From Streptomyces sp. AM 4-1-1 (GTDB lineage: Bacteria > Actinomycetota > Actinomycetes > Streptomycetales > Streptomycetaceae), in contig NZ_CP119145.1 in assembly GCF_029167625.1 (NCBI RefSeq), forward strand, positions 3,906,001-3,970,000: 64,000 bases of DNA, read 5' to 3'. Numbering within the stretch: the first letter of the stretch is position 1; each line of letters starts with the position of its first letter. Shown one piece after another: positions 42,297 through 50,338 of the stretch. The translations under genes were made by a program, and so were the position numbers. The notes under the pieces are model-generated. The model had not been told where the DNA came from, made no database searches, and was given only the letters and a program-made list of their open reading frames with translations.

Positions 42297-42867
42297 TCAC
42301 ACCCCTGGACCGACAGCGAGCAAAGGACTGAAGAGCGTGCCACCCCTCGCGGTTCTCCTCGCCGGACTCACCGGATCCGGAAAGACGACACTCGCCCAGG
42401 CACTGGTCGTACGCGGCTTCACCCGGCTGTCCGTGGACGAGGAAGTCCACCGGCTGCACGGCCGCTACGGTGTCGACTATCCCGAGGACACCTACTTCGC
42501 CCGCGAGCGCCCCGCCCTGGCCACCATTCGAGGGCAGTTCACGGCCGAACTGCGAGTCGGCCACGACGTGGTCCTGGACCACGGCCTGTGGCAGCGCGCG
42601 GACCGCGAGGCATGGAAGGCGGCCGCCCGTAATGCGGGCGGCCTCCCCGTGCTTGTGTATCTGCCCGCCGACCGTCAGGGGTTGTTGCGCCGCCTCACCG
42701 AGCGGAACCTGCGGGCCGATGCGAACGCCCTCGCCGTCACTCCTGAAGCCCTCGACGACTTCTTCGCCCGCTTCGAACCACCCAGCGCCGACGAGAACCC
42801 AGTGGTGCGTCCCGGCGATGCGGAGGCACTGGCCGTGCTGCTGGAACGGGCACGTCGCACAGCTTGA
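42286..42867 (+). CDS. P-loop kinase (AAA_33/zeta-toxin-like)
   Basis: 193 residues; Walker A LLAGLTGSGKTTLAQAL near residue 28, LSVDEEVHRLHG as the substrate-binding acidic element, DVVLDHGLWQRADREAW as Walker B-like strand, and LLRRLTERN with lid arginines. Such small kinases phosphorylate sugars, antibiotics or nucleotide sugars (zeta toxin acts on UDP-N-acetylglucosamine). The ATG at 42286 overlaps the previous gene; a GTG at 42337 with AAGG upstream is an equal alternative. Last gene of the island operon. Confidence 0.8.
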   Translation: MDNDHTPGPTASKGLKSVPPLAVLLAGLTGSGKTTLAQALVVRGFTRLSVDEEVHRLHGRYGVDYPEDTYFARERPALATIRGQFTAELRVGHDVVLDHGLWQRADREAWKAAARNAGGLPVLVYLPADRQGLLRRLTERNLRADANALAVTPEALDDFFARFEPPSADENPVVRPGDAEALAVLLERARRTA

Positions 42868-43132
42868 AGATCAGGTCGGATACCGCCATGCACTGGGTGG
42901 CCGATGTTCCTGGCAGGGGCTGTGCGGGCGCCGTGCCGTCCCCGCCTGCCCGATGCGCCGCGGATCGAGACACGGCCCGAATCGGCACGCGATCCTGACA
43001 GGTGCCTTTCAACTGGTCTTGTGCGGCCAGTCGCCTCTGCCGAACAAGTTCCCGTACGAAAGGAACTTCCGGCCCGGACGAGTCCGCACTGGCAGTTCTG
43101 TGGAGCCGATCAGGGCAGTCACGTGAACTGAC
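42868..43132. other. Non-coding right end of the island
   Basis: About 265 bases with no gene. It contains the inverted repeat AAGTTCC (43046-43052) / GGAACTT (43062-43068), which could be a terminator stem for the kinase operon or part of an island end. Confidence 0.4.
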
Positions 43133-43178
43133 CACCCTCGCTGTAGTTCGACTTGAACCACTGGAGGGTGCTGCCCAT
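43133..43178 (-). pseudogene. 5' half of the split DUF397 gene
   Basis: ATG at 43176-43178, with AGGAGA 8 bases upstream, encodes MGSTLQWFKSNYSEG, the DUF397 N-terminus, then runs into island DNA and stops at 43119-43121. The intact paralogue starts MNSTLQWFKSSYS. The remainder of this gene is at 36576-36710. Confidence 0.82.
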
Positions 43179-43264
43179 ACCCGATCTCCTGTCGGTCGCT
43201 CGACGAGGTCCTGAGGGGGTGGTGCGGCTGCTACGGGGCCGGGGTCAGCCCGGCCCCGTACGCT

Positions 43265-43501
43265 TCAGTCTGCCCAGCCGACGAACGTGGACCACGCGTC
43301 CGGAGCGACTGTGAAGGTGGGGCCTTCGGGCACCTTGGAGTCGCGGATGTGGACGGCGTGGGGGCAGGCGGCCACCTCCACGCAATCACCGCCGCTGGGA
43401 TTGCTGTACGAGGACTTGTGCCAGTCGTAGGCGACCTCGACGCAGTTGCCGCCGCTGTCACTGCTGTAGCTGGACTTGAACCACTGGAGGGTGCTGTTCA
43501 T
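43265..43501 (-). CDS. DUF397 protein with internal duplication
   Basis: 78 residues. The DUF397 signature K-S-S-Y-S ... G-G-(N/D)-C-V-E-V-A occurs twice in a row (FKSSYSSDSGGNCVEVA, then HKSSYSNPSGGDCVEVA), followed by the family ending HIRDSKVPEGPTFTVAP. The ATG overlaps the stop of the XRE gene (ATGA). In Streptomyces, DUF397 proteins are partners of the neighbouring XRE/DUF5753 regulator, often as an antitoxin-like or anti-regulator pair. Confidence 0.92.
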   Translation of the reverse strand: MNSTLQWFKSSYSSDSGGNCVEVAYDWHKSSYSNPSGGDCVEVAACPHAVHIRDSKVPEGPTFTVAPDAWSTFVGWAD

Positions 43502-44346
43502 TCCCGATCTCCTGCCAACCGCTCGATAAGGTCCAGCGATTCACGAGGACCCAGGGCCTGTGCTCGGATCTTCGCATACCGCTGGGCGTACCTGCTCACC
43601 ACATCAGGATCGCTGATCAGCAGGCTCTCTTCTTGCGGTTCCAGGTAGACGAGGTTGTCGTGCTCTGGCGTCTCCACCAAATTTACGTCTCCGTAGGCCC
43701 CTGCATGCTCGCCCGAGAGACCACAGTCAAGTGGAAGCACCTGAAGCGTGACGTTACGACGTCGAGCGCACTCGGCCAGGTGGCGCATCTGGTCGCGCAT
43801 GACGTCTTGGCACCCGATGACGCGAGTGAGAACGGCCTCCTCCAGGACCACCTCGATCAGCGCGGTGGGCTCACGCTCGAAGAGCGCCTTGCGAATCATC
43901 CGGTTCTCCACCAGTTCCTGCACCCGCTGGTCCGGGAGTGGTGGATAGCTGCCGCCGATCAACGCGCGGGCGTACGCCTCCGTCTGGAAGAGACCATGCA
44001 CGACGACTGCCGCGTACAGACGCAGAGACACCGCCGTCTGCTCCAAAAGCGCGTAGTTTTGGAATTGCCGGGGGTACTTCTCCAACCGTACGTACAGTCG
44101 CGCCTCCTCGAAGATGCCCATGTTGTCGCCGAGCACCCGTTCCAACTCCACCAGCATCTCGTCACTCGCGGGCTGCGCAAGCGTCTCCATGGCGCTCACC
44201 GCCGCCCCGGAGTAGCCGAGTTGAGTGCCGAGGTATTCCTGTGTCCACCCCTTCCGGATGCGCGCCCGCCGGGCGACCCCGGCAATCATCTTGGCCGCTG
44301 GACCAGCAGTTTCCTTGTTCTGCGCTCGTGCCATACCGATCACCAT
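43498..44346 (-). CDS. XRE regulator with DUF5753 (Scr1-type)
   Basis: 282 residues. N-terminal XRE HTH (RARIRKGWTQEYLGTQLGYS, AVSAMETLAQPASDEML) and the long C-terminal DUF5753 domain (LRLYAAVVVHGLFQTEAYAR, FEREPTALIEVVLEEAVLTR, LQVLPLDCG). ATG at 44346, or 44334, neither with a strong site. It is followed by overlapping DUF397. Such pairs affect sporulation and antibiotic production. Confidence 0.92.
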   Translation of the reverse strand: MVIGMARAQNKETAGPAAKMIAGVARRARIRKGWTQEYLGTQLGYSGAAVSAMETLAQPASDEMLVELERVLGDNMGIFEEARLYVRLEKYPRQFQNYALLEQTAVSLRLYAAVVVHGLFQTEAYARALIGGSYPPLPDQRVQELVENRMIRKALFEREPTALIEVVLEEAVLTRVIGCQDVMRDQMRHLAECARRRNVTLQVLPLDCGLSGEHAGAYGDVNLVETPEHDNLVYLEPQEESLLISDPDVVSRYAQRYAKIRAQALGPRESLDLIERLAGDRE

Positions 44347-44350
44347 TCTG

Positions 44351-44371
44351 ACTCAACCGGTCTCAACCGGT
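44351..44371. promoter_or_regulatory. Direct repeat CTCAACCGGTC upstream of the XRE gene
   Basis: CTCAACCGG occurs twice in tandem with a 10-base period (44352 and 44362), directly before the start codon of the XRE gene. One helical turn spacing suggests an operator for side-by-side dimers. Confidence 0.45.
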
Positions 44372-44489
44372 CCCGACTCGACCCAGTCGAATTCGACTGT
44401 TCACCACGTGAGTTCGCGCAGCTCAACGAGTGACTGACGACCCCTCGTAGTCATGGCAAAAGGTAACCAGCCGGGGCCAGACTGGTCCT

Positions 44490-44897
44490 GTGAATACCAA
44501 AAATTCCACCCTGAACCTTGATTGGATTCCGTCTTCCGGATTCCAGCTGCGAAAGGCCGGCGTCCAATTCGACGCCGTACGGGTCGACGGCGGTGACGGG
44601 CGTCGACTGGCGAAGGCGATGCGGTCGATGGTGGCCGGTGAACCCGGTCCGATCATCATCGCGGCGAACGGCCGGCGTGGGGTCTACTTCCTGCTCCCGG
44701 CGGGCAGTGCCGCGCACAAATCATGGCCCGAGGGTGTGACGCGTCTGAACTCGGCGCCGGGCCACGTGTGTTACGTACCCGTTCCGGCACTCACCGGTCG
44801 CACCTGGCCGCTGTCGTGGTACGTACCGCCCACGACCCCCGACAGGTTCGTACATCCGCTGCTTCTCCTCAACGCGGCAAACTCACTGCTCGGTTGA
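44490..44897 (+). CDS. Hypothetical protein, partner of XRE/DUF397 locus
   Basis: 135 residues, divergent from the XRE gene. FDAVRVDGGDGRRLAKAM, GPIIIAANGRRGVYFLLPAG and TWPLSWYVPPTTP are strongly gene-like but no domain is assigned with certainty; the strand order is loosely like a small primase-polymerase fold. GTG at 44490 without a Shine-Dalgarno sequence, so possibly leaderless. Similar short proteins often sit next to Streptomyces XRE/DUF397 pairs. Confidence 0.65.
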   Translation: MNTKNSTLNLDWIPSSGFQLRKAGVQFDAVRVDGGDGRRLAKAMRSMVAGEPGPIIIAANGRRGVYFLLPAGSAAHKSWPEGVTRLNSAPGHVCYVPVPALTGRTWPLSWYVPPTTPDRFVHPLLLLNAANSLLG

Positions 44898-44944
44898 GCC
44901 GCGCCGGGGTCCGCACCGACGTGTGTCGTTCTCGCGGTGGGGGC

Positions 44945-46087
44945 TCAGGGGCGGGCGTCGTCGTCGCCGAAGTCGGGGACGTCGGCGGACAGCAGGTGCT
45001 CGGCGCCGCCTTCGAGGAGCCTGGCCGTCTCGGTGGAGCGGGGGAGCATGGTCCTCTCGTAGGTGCGGATGGCGTCGTCGACGGTGGCGGAGTCGGCGAG
45101 GGCGAGGGCGAGTTCGGTGGCATCGAGCATGGCGAGGTTGACGCCGACGCCGAGCGGGGGCATGAGGTGGGCGGCGTCGCCGAGCAGGGTCACGGTCGGG
45201 TTGTGGTCCCAGGTGTGCGGGACGGGGAGGGCGAGGATCGGACGGTCGACGTAGGGGCCGTCGTTGTCGGTGATCATCCGGCGCATACGGGGCGACCAGT
45301 GGGCGTACTCGTCGAGGAGCAGGGCGCGGATGCCATCGGTGTCGTCGGCGGTCAGGCCGCTCCGGCTGATCCAGTCGACCGGGACCCGCTGGATGACGTA
45401 CACGCGGATGTGGTCTCCGCCGTTGCGCTGGGCGAACAGTCCGCGGTCGCCGTCGGCTGCGTGGGCGCCGCCCGGGCCGACCAGTTCGGCGATGTCGGGG
45501 TGGCGGTTCTCGACGTCGGAGAACCACGCCTCCAGGAAACTCACCCCGGTGTACCGGGGCTTGGCGGGAGACACGGCCCGGCGTACCCGGGAGAAGGCGC
45601 CGTCGGCGCCGATGACGAGATCGGCTTCCGTGGTCGTGCCGTCGGCGAAGCGCAGCCGCCGCGGTCCGTCGGCGGGCCCGCTGATCGTGTCGAGGGCCTG
45701 TCCCCAGCGCACGGTTCCCGGTCGCAGGGATGCGAGCAGCAGATCGCGTAGCCGGCCGCGGTCGATCTCCGGTTTGAAGAGTTCGTCGGCCGCCGGGACC
45801 TTGTGGGACGTCATCGTGCCGGTCGGGTCCATCTGCCGCATTTCCTGCCCTTCGGGGCGGGCCAGCGTGAAGAACTCGTCGAGCAGACCGGCCTCGCGCA
45901 GGGCGATCTGGCCGTTGTCGGCGTGCAGGTCCAGGGTGCCGCCCTGGTCGCGGGCGTCGGCGCTGGGCGCGCGGTCGTGGACGGTGACCGCGATGCCGCG
46001 CCGCTGGAGGACGCGGGCGCAGGTCAGCCCGCCGGGCCCGGCGCCGATGACGCTGATCCTGGCCTGGGTGGGTGCTACGGAGTTCAT
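44945..46087 (-). CDS. FAD-dependent monooxygenase (TetX-like), second copy
   Basis: 380 residues; GAGPGGLTCARVLQ at the N-terminus, GGTLDLHADNGQ, DLVIGADGAFSRVR and TVTLLGDAAHLMPPLGVGVN are the standard class A flavin hydroxylase motifs. GAAGGAA lies 6 bases before the ATG. It is divergent from a TetR gene, exactly as the pair at 18796-20783, with which it shares domain order. Probably oxidises an aromatic or antibiotic compound; substrate unknown. Confidence 0.9.
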   Translation of the reverse strand: MNSVAPTQARISVIGAGPGGLTCARVLQRRGIAVTVHDRAPSADARDQGGTLDLHADNGQIALREAGLLDEFFTLARPEGQEMRQMDPTGTMTSHKVPAADELFKPEIDRGRLRDLLLASLRPGTVRWGQALDTISGPADGPRRLRFADGTTTEADLVIGADGAFSRVRRAVSPAKPRYTGVSFLEAWFSDVENRHPDIAELVGPGGAHAADGDRGLFAQRNGGDHIRVYVIQRVPVDWISRSGLTADDTDGIRALLLDEYAHWSPRMRRMITDNDGPYVDRPILALPVPHTWDHNPTVTLLGDAAHLMPPLGVGVNLAMLDATELALALADSATVDDAIRTYERTMLPRSTETARLLEGGAEHLLSADVPDFGDDDARP

Positions 46088-46163
46088 GGTGTTCCTTCCG
46101 CCGACGCCGGATCACGTACGTCCGCGACCTGTGCCGCGGACCCGTCGGACACCATCCACGGTA

Positions 46164-46188
46164 TTTGCAACGACTACAAAAATGCAAC
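46164..46188. promoter_or_regulatory. Candidate TetR operator
   Basis: TTGCAAC and ATGCAAC (46164-46170 and 46182-46188) lie in an AT-rich part of the divergent region; TTGCA/TGCAA also form an inverted repeat with a 14-base gap. A likely site for the TetR encoded beside it. Confidence 0.4.
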
Positions 46189-46226
46189 AGTTCCAGATTA
46201 GCCGTGCGCCGGGTAAGGTCGGAGAC

Positions 46227-46880
46227 ATGGCAGAGACGATCGACCGCGCGGGAACGGGTGGGCGGCGCGAACGCAAGAAGGCCGCCACCCGCCAGGCGAT
46301 CGCCGATACGGCGCTGCGGCTGTTCCTGGAACGCGGCTACGAGCAGGTGGGCGTGCGCGAGATCGCCGAGGGCGCCGACGTGTCGGTGTCGACCCTGTTC
46401 AACTACTTCCCCCGGGGCAAAGAGGCCCTGGTCTTCGACGAGGACGCCCGCAACGAGGCCGCCCTGGTCGACGCCGTCACCGACCGGCCGCCGGGCCGGA
46501 GCATCCCCCAGGCGCTGCGCGCCCATCTCACCGGCTGTGTCGACTCGGCCCACTCCCGAGACCCCCGCTTCGCCGACTTCCAGCGGCTCGTCCAGGAGAC
46601 CCCGGCCCTGCGCGAGTACTCCCGCGCGATGTGGCTGCGCCACGAACACGCTCTGGCCCGCGCTCTCGCCGACCAGACCGGCCGGCCGCACGACGACCTG
46701 CTCTGCGCCGCCTACGCCCGGTTCACCCTCGAAGCCCTCGCGTTCGCCGGCTCCCGCCCCGACCCCACCGCCGCGATCGACCAGGCATGCCTCCTGCTCG
46801 ACCAGGGCTGGACGACCACGGCCGCCCAGGACGCCCCCGGACCTGGCGGTCCCGCCACCGGTCCCTCGCCGGTCGCATAG
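46227..46880 (+). CDS. TetR-family regulator
   Basis: 217 residues. HTH: RQAIADTALRLFLERGYEQ, then VREIAEGADVSVSTLFNYFP and KEALVF. The C-terminal part resembles the MftR-like ligand domain. ATG at 46227 with GGAG and AAGG just upstream. It most likely represses the divergent FAD monooxygenase gene. Confidence 0.9.
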   Translation: MAETIDRAGTGGRRERKKAATRQAIADTALRLFLERGYEQVGVREIAEGADVSVSTLFNYFPRGKEALVFDEDARNEAALVDAVTDRPPGRSIPQALRAHLTGCVDSAHSRDPRFADFQRLVQETPALREYSRAMWLRHEHALARALADQTGRPHDDLLCAAYARFTLEALAFAGSRPDPTAAIDQACLLLDQGWTTTAAQDAPGPGGPATGPSPVA

Positions 46881-46913
46881 GGCTACGGGTCCGCGCCTCG
46901 GCAGGACCCGCGC

Positions 46914-47501
46914 CTATCTGTTGTAGCCCGCTGCGGAAGTCGCCAGGTACTGCTTCAGCGGCACCGGCTCGTCATCGGAATGCGCCGGCAGCAGGAGGGG
47001 CGTACCGTCCTCGGCTCGTCCGAAGCAGGCAGCCCCGCCGGTACGAACCGCCTCGGCGACACTCCACGCGATCGGTTCTTCGTCCCACATCACCCACTGG
47101 TCCTCCGACAGCCCGGTGCGCAGACGGGACTTGCGTACCTTGGGGAGGACGAGGGGATGGTCGACGTTCTCCCACGTGTCCCTCAGGCGCATGACGCGAC
47201 CGCACCTGTACGCGCGGGCCTCCGCGTCCAGGGCGAACCGGCCGAGGGGCCAACGCCGGTCGACGATCACCGTCCGATCCGTCGAACCGAAGAGACCCGC
47301 CTTGCGCCTGCTCAGAACCGGGACCGGTTCCGCCCGCGCGGCGCGCAACGACCCCACGGCCGCCTTGAGGAGAGCACGCGCGCTGCTCAGCGTCTCCTCC
47401 CACTGCTCGTGCTTCGACCGTTCCTGTGCCTCCCGCTCCATTTCCCCGGCCGCGATCCTGCGGCGCTCGGCTGCGACCAGATCATCGAAGTCCGACAACA
47501 C
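46914..47501 (-). CDS. Hypothetical protein
   Basis: 195 residues from a GTG at 47501; GGAGG lies three bases upstream, and a TTG one codon later has better spacing. The first 60 residues form a charged helix (DFDDLVAAERRRIAAGEMER), followed by a beta-rich part with several Trp (DTWENVDHPLVLPK, EDQWVMWDEEPIAW). No family recognised. Convergent with the TetR gene. Confidence 0.6.
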   Translation of the reverse strand: MLSDFDDLVAAERRRIAAGEMEREAQERSKHEQWEETLSSARALLKAAVGSLRAARAEPVPVLSRRKAGLFGSTDRTVIVDRRWPLGRFALDAEARAYRCGRVMRLRDTWENVDHPLVLPKVRKSRLRTGLSEDQWVMWDEEPIAWSVAEAVRTGGAACFGRAEDGTPLLLPAHSDDEPVPLKQYLATSAAGYNR

Positions 47502-48063
47502 ACACCTCCGGGTGAGGGGCCGTTTCAAGCCGCCAAGCCGTGTGCTCGAACTCCTCGAACAGGTCGTTCAGCGCGGCCGTACTGGTCAGCTCAGGCACTC
47601 CGGTCACTCCTCCGGCGCGAAACGCACCCACAGCTCACGCTCATCAGAATGGACGCCGGATGGTGTTCTGTCGGCGAAACAGCGAAATCCCGCCCCCCGC
47701 GTCCAGCAGGGAGACAGGAAGGGGGTTCTTGGACGGGCACACGCAGGCTGTCACACACCGCAGCCGTCACATCGCCGAGGAGACCTCATTTACGTCGTCG
47801 GGCGCCACCCCACCGCGTACTGCGGCCCCTGCCGCCCCTGCCGCCCCTGCGGGAACTCGGGTACGTCTGCACCGTGCCCGCCGCGAGGTGCCTGGTGGCT
47901 CTGCTCCACAGGTCGGCCCGTAATCGGTTCGGTGTTGTCGGCCGCCGGGCATTCCCGTGAGGGGTGGAACGCGTAGTGGTTCGGTGCTTTTCGGAGCTGA
48001 TCCGCAGGTCATTTCGGAAATCGCGGGGATCGCATTCGTTATCGAGACGGAACTCGGAAGCTC
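47502..48063. other. Non-coding region with falling GC content
   Basis: About 560 bases. Frames on both strands lack starts with sites and show no codon bias. GC content drops markedly toward 48000-48100, unlike the rest of the window. CCGCCCCTGCC-type repeats lie at about 47821-47855. Confidence 0.4.
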
Positions 48064-48092
48064 TTCCGAAAGTTTTGTTTTTGTGGTATAAT
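48064..48092 (+). promoter_or_regulatory. AT-rich promoter with perfect -10 box
   Basis: TATAAT at 48087-48092, preceded at 17 bases by TTCCGA (48064-48069) as a weak -35. Transcription would begin near 48099, giving a leader of about 10 bases to the ATG at 48110. Perfect -10 boxes are uncommon in Streptomyces. Confidence 0.6.
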
Positions 48093-48109
48093 CTCAAATT
48101 GCTGGGTTA

Positions 48110-49012
48110 ATGTCCTGCGTCATGATGAACAAGGCGCAACCCAGTCGGACAGCCCTTATGTCGGCCGCAGCACGCGCGGCGCACCTTCTCGTCGACGGAA
48201 CCCCTCCGATCTTCGCCGACACCCTCGCACAGACCTTCCTGGGGGAGCGCGCCGAAGAACTCCTCGGCTACCACCGGTCCCACGGCGGCCACCCAGCCCT
48301 GTCCGGCGCTCGGACGGCGGCCGTCACCCGCAGCCGCTACACCGAGGACCGGCTGGCTGAGCTTGTCGGCCGGGGCGTCGACCAGTACGTGATCCTCGGC
48401 GCGGGGCTGGACTCCTTCGCCTACCGGTCGGAACTCGCCGACCGCGTCCGGGTGTTCGAGGTGGACAAGCCCGCGACCCAGCACTGGAAACAGACGCTGC
48501 TGGCCGAGACGGCGACGAAGGTGCCGCCATCCGCCTTCTTCGTCCCCGTCGACTTCGAGAAGGAGTCCGCCCGGTCACTCGCCGATCACCTCGTGCGGTC
48601 CGGCTTCGACCCGGGCCGCCCCGCGCTGGTCAGCTGGCTCGGGGTCACGATGTACCTCACCTCGGAGGCGATCGGGCAGACCCTGGCCGTCGTCAGCGGC
48701 TTCGCACCCGGCACGGAGATCGTCGTGGAGCACCTTCTGCCGGCCGGAGTCCGCGACGAGGCCGGTCAGTCGTACGCGGAGCTGGTCATGGCTGCGGCGG
48801 CCGAGCAGGGCGAGCCTTGGCGCACGTTCCTCGGCATCGAGCAGATGGACGCGCTTCTGCTTGAGCACCGGCTCCAGCCGATCGAGTACGTCCGGCAACG
48901 CGAGACGATCGGCCCCGCGGAGTGGGAACGTACCGACGCGCTCCGCCCGTTCGAGTTGTCCGTCCTCGCCCGTGCGAGCGTCCCGGCCCGCCGGGCGGCC
49001 CCGACCCGGTAG
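48110..49012 (+). CDS. SAM-dependent methyltransferase (LCMT/TIGR00027 family)
   Basis: 300 residues of the leucine-carboxyl-methyltransferase-like family common in actinomycetes. The SAM-binding loop is YVILGAGLDSFAYR (about residue 103), followed by VFEVDKPATQHWK and SWLGVTMYLTSEAI. ATG at 48110 or 48122; no Shine-Dalgarno, with a probable near-leaderless message from the promoter at 48064-48092. Substrate unknown; often next to secondary metabolism genes. Confidence 0.88.
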   Translation: MSCVMMNKAQPSRTALMSAAARAAHLLVDGTPPIFADTLAQTFLGERAEELLGYHRSHGGHPALSGARTAAVTRSRYTEDRLAELVGRGVDQYVILGAGLDSFAYRSELADRVRVFEVDKPATQHWKQTLLAETATKVPPSAFFVPVDFEKESARSLADHLVRSGFDPGRPALVSWLGVTMYLTSEAIGQTLAVVSGFAPGTEIVVEHLLPAGVRDEAGQSYAELVMAAAAEQGEPWRTFLGIEQMDALLLEHRLQPIEYVRQRETIGPAEWERTDALRPFELSVLARASVPARRAAPTR

Positions 49013-49560
49013 GCCGAGCCGCTGATGGACCGGGTCCGGGTCCCGGAGGTCGACGGACCGTCCCGAAGAGCTGATCCAGGAGGTGGTCGTGGGGTGTCGA
49101 CCGAGTGCGCTCGTCCGGCCGGTGACGGCGTGGTGAAGGAACACGACGAGTAAAGTGGCCTGACGACCGATGGTGTGACGGCGCAAAAGCCCGCGCGGAC
49201 AGCCTGGGCGATGGTGCGTGATCTCCCGGCAGTTACTCTCATCTCCCCATGGTCTGTCCGGGCCGTGCCCAGCCGCGCTCTCACGAAGAAGCGCCTGGCG
49301 CAGCCCGCCCGCCACCGTGAACGGCTCATCGGCCTCACTCCGCTGAGGGCAGTACCACCGGGGCGGCTTCGTCGGACCTGGCTGCCCTCCGGGACCGAGC
49401 GCGGTGGCCACCAGCCCCTCCGACGCCGTGCCGGGCGCACGTACGCCCAGCTCTGTACGGCCTGCGGGTGGCATTCCTGCCCGGCGTCCGGACTTCGTCA
49501 TCTCAGCCACGATTCAGAAGCCGCCCTCCGACAGGGCCGGCGAACGCAGGGAGCGTTCCC
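49013..49560. other. Region without a convincing gene
   Basis: 548 bases. A rightward frame 49175-49564 (129 codons) overlaps the next gene's start and contains CTACGWHSCPASG, but it has no ribosome binding site and a non-genic composition, so it is not called. It may be decayed coding DNA. Confidence 0.4.
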
Positions 49561-50235
49561 TTGAGCATCGACCAGATATTCGACGACCCTTACACCGCGC
49601 CGCGGTTCGCCTCCGCCGCGCTCATCACCATCGACGTGCAGCGGGACTTTCTGTCGGAAGCGCCGTACGGCGTCGCCGGGACGACCGAGGCGCTTCCCCG
49701 CATCCGTGAGGTTGTCTCCGCGTTCCGTACCGCTCAGCGCCCGGTGGTGCACATCGTCCGGCTGTACGACGTCGGTGGCGGCAACGCCGAACCGTCCCGC
49801 CGCCGCCTGTTGGAGAGCGGGGTGGACCTTGCCGCTCCCGGCACTCCCGGCAGCCAGCTCGCCGAGGGAATGGCTCCGGCCGGTGCGGCCGAACTCGATG
49901 TCGACCTGCTCAAGTCGGGCAGGCCGCAGGAGCTAGGTCCGCACGAGTTCGTCCTGTTCAAGCCGAGGTGGGGGGCCTTCTACCGCACCGGGCTCGACGA
50001 GTTGCTCCGTGCGCGTGGGGTGGACACGCTGGTCTTCGCCGGGTGCAACCTGCCCAACTGCCCTCGGGCCAGCGTCATCGAGGCGTGCGAGCGCGATTAC
50101 CGCGTCGTGCTCGTCCCCGATGCCGTGTCCCGCGCAACCGAGGTGGGGCTGGCGGAGATCTCCGGCCTCGGCGTGCACCTGGTGCCCGCCGCCGAGTTGA
50201 TCGGCCACCTGCCCGGCCGGGCGCCGACACCGTAG
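49561..50235 (+). CDS. Isochorismatase-family cysteine hydrolase
   Basis: 224 residues. Catalytic triad in family context: Asp in ITIDVQRDFLS, Lys in LFKPRWGAFYRTGLD, Cys in VFAGCNLPNCPRASV. The TTG start at 49561 is chosen because AGGGAG lies 7 bases upstream and the protein then begins MSIDQIFDDPY. Members hydrolyse isochorismate, nicotinamide, ureidoacrylate and other amides; the substrate here is not evident. Convergent with the MFS gene. Confidence 0.88.
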   Translation: MSIDQIFDDPYTAPRFASAALITIDVQRDFLSEAPYGVAGTTEALPRIREVVSAFRTAQRPVVHIVRLYDVGGGNAEPSRRRLLESGVDLAAPGTPGSQLAEGMAPAGAAELDVDLLKSGRPQELGPHEFVLFKPRWGAFYRTGLDELLRARGVDTLVFAGCNLPNCPRASVIEACERDYRVVLVPDAVSRATEVGLAEISGLGVHLVPAAELIGHLPGRAPTP

Positions 50236-50282
50236 TCCCCGCACGAGCGGAGGCCGGTGTCGCGGACAGGGCACGCGTGCCG

Positions 50283-50314
50283 AGGGCCTCACACCCGCCG
50301 GGGTGTGGGGCCCT
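50283..50314. terminator. Bidirectional hairpin between isochorismatase and MFS genes
   Basis: AGGGCC-T-CACACC pairs with GGTGTG-G-GGCCCT around a short GC loop (50283-50314), placed between convergent stop codons. Confidence 0.75.
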
Positions 50315-50338
50315 GACGCTGTTGCGCGTGCGCGCGGA

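Larger units (their letters stand above)
36711..43132. mobile_element. 6.4-kb glycosyltransferase island inserted in a DUF397 gene
   Basis: Bounded by the two halves of one DUF397 gene and by a CACC direct repeat (36707-36710 and 43133-43136). It carries a TPR regulator, three or four glycosyltransferase-like genes and a P-loop kinase, tightly packed, plus 250 bases of non-coding DNA at the right end. No transposase, integrase or long terminal inverted repeat is visible; GGTCAG occurs near the left end (36719) and, inverted, at the right end. The mechanism of entry is unknown, so it is an insertion by its boundaries, not by recognised mobility genes. Confidence 0.7.

Noticed and set aside
36711..43132. 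Insertion sequence or integrative plasmid
   Set aside because: No transposase, integrase, tRNA target or terminal inverted repeats; only the split gene and a CACC repeat support insertion.
49175..49564. Possible 129-residue protein before the isochorismatase gene
   Set aside because: No ribosome binding site, odd composition, overlaps the supported TTG start; kept only as possible decayed coding DNA.
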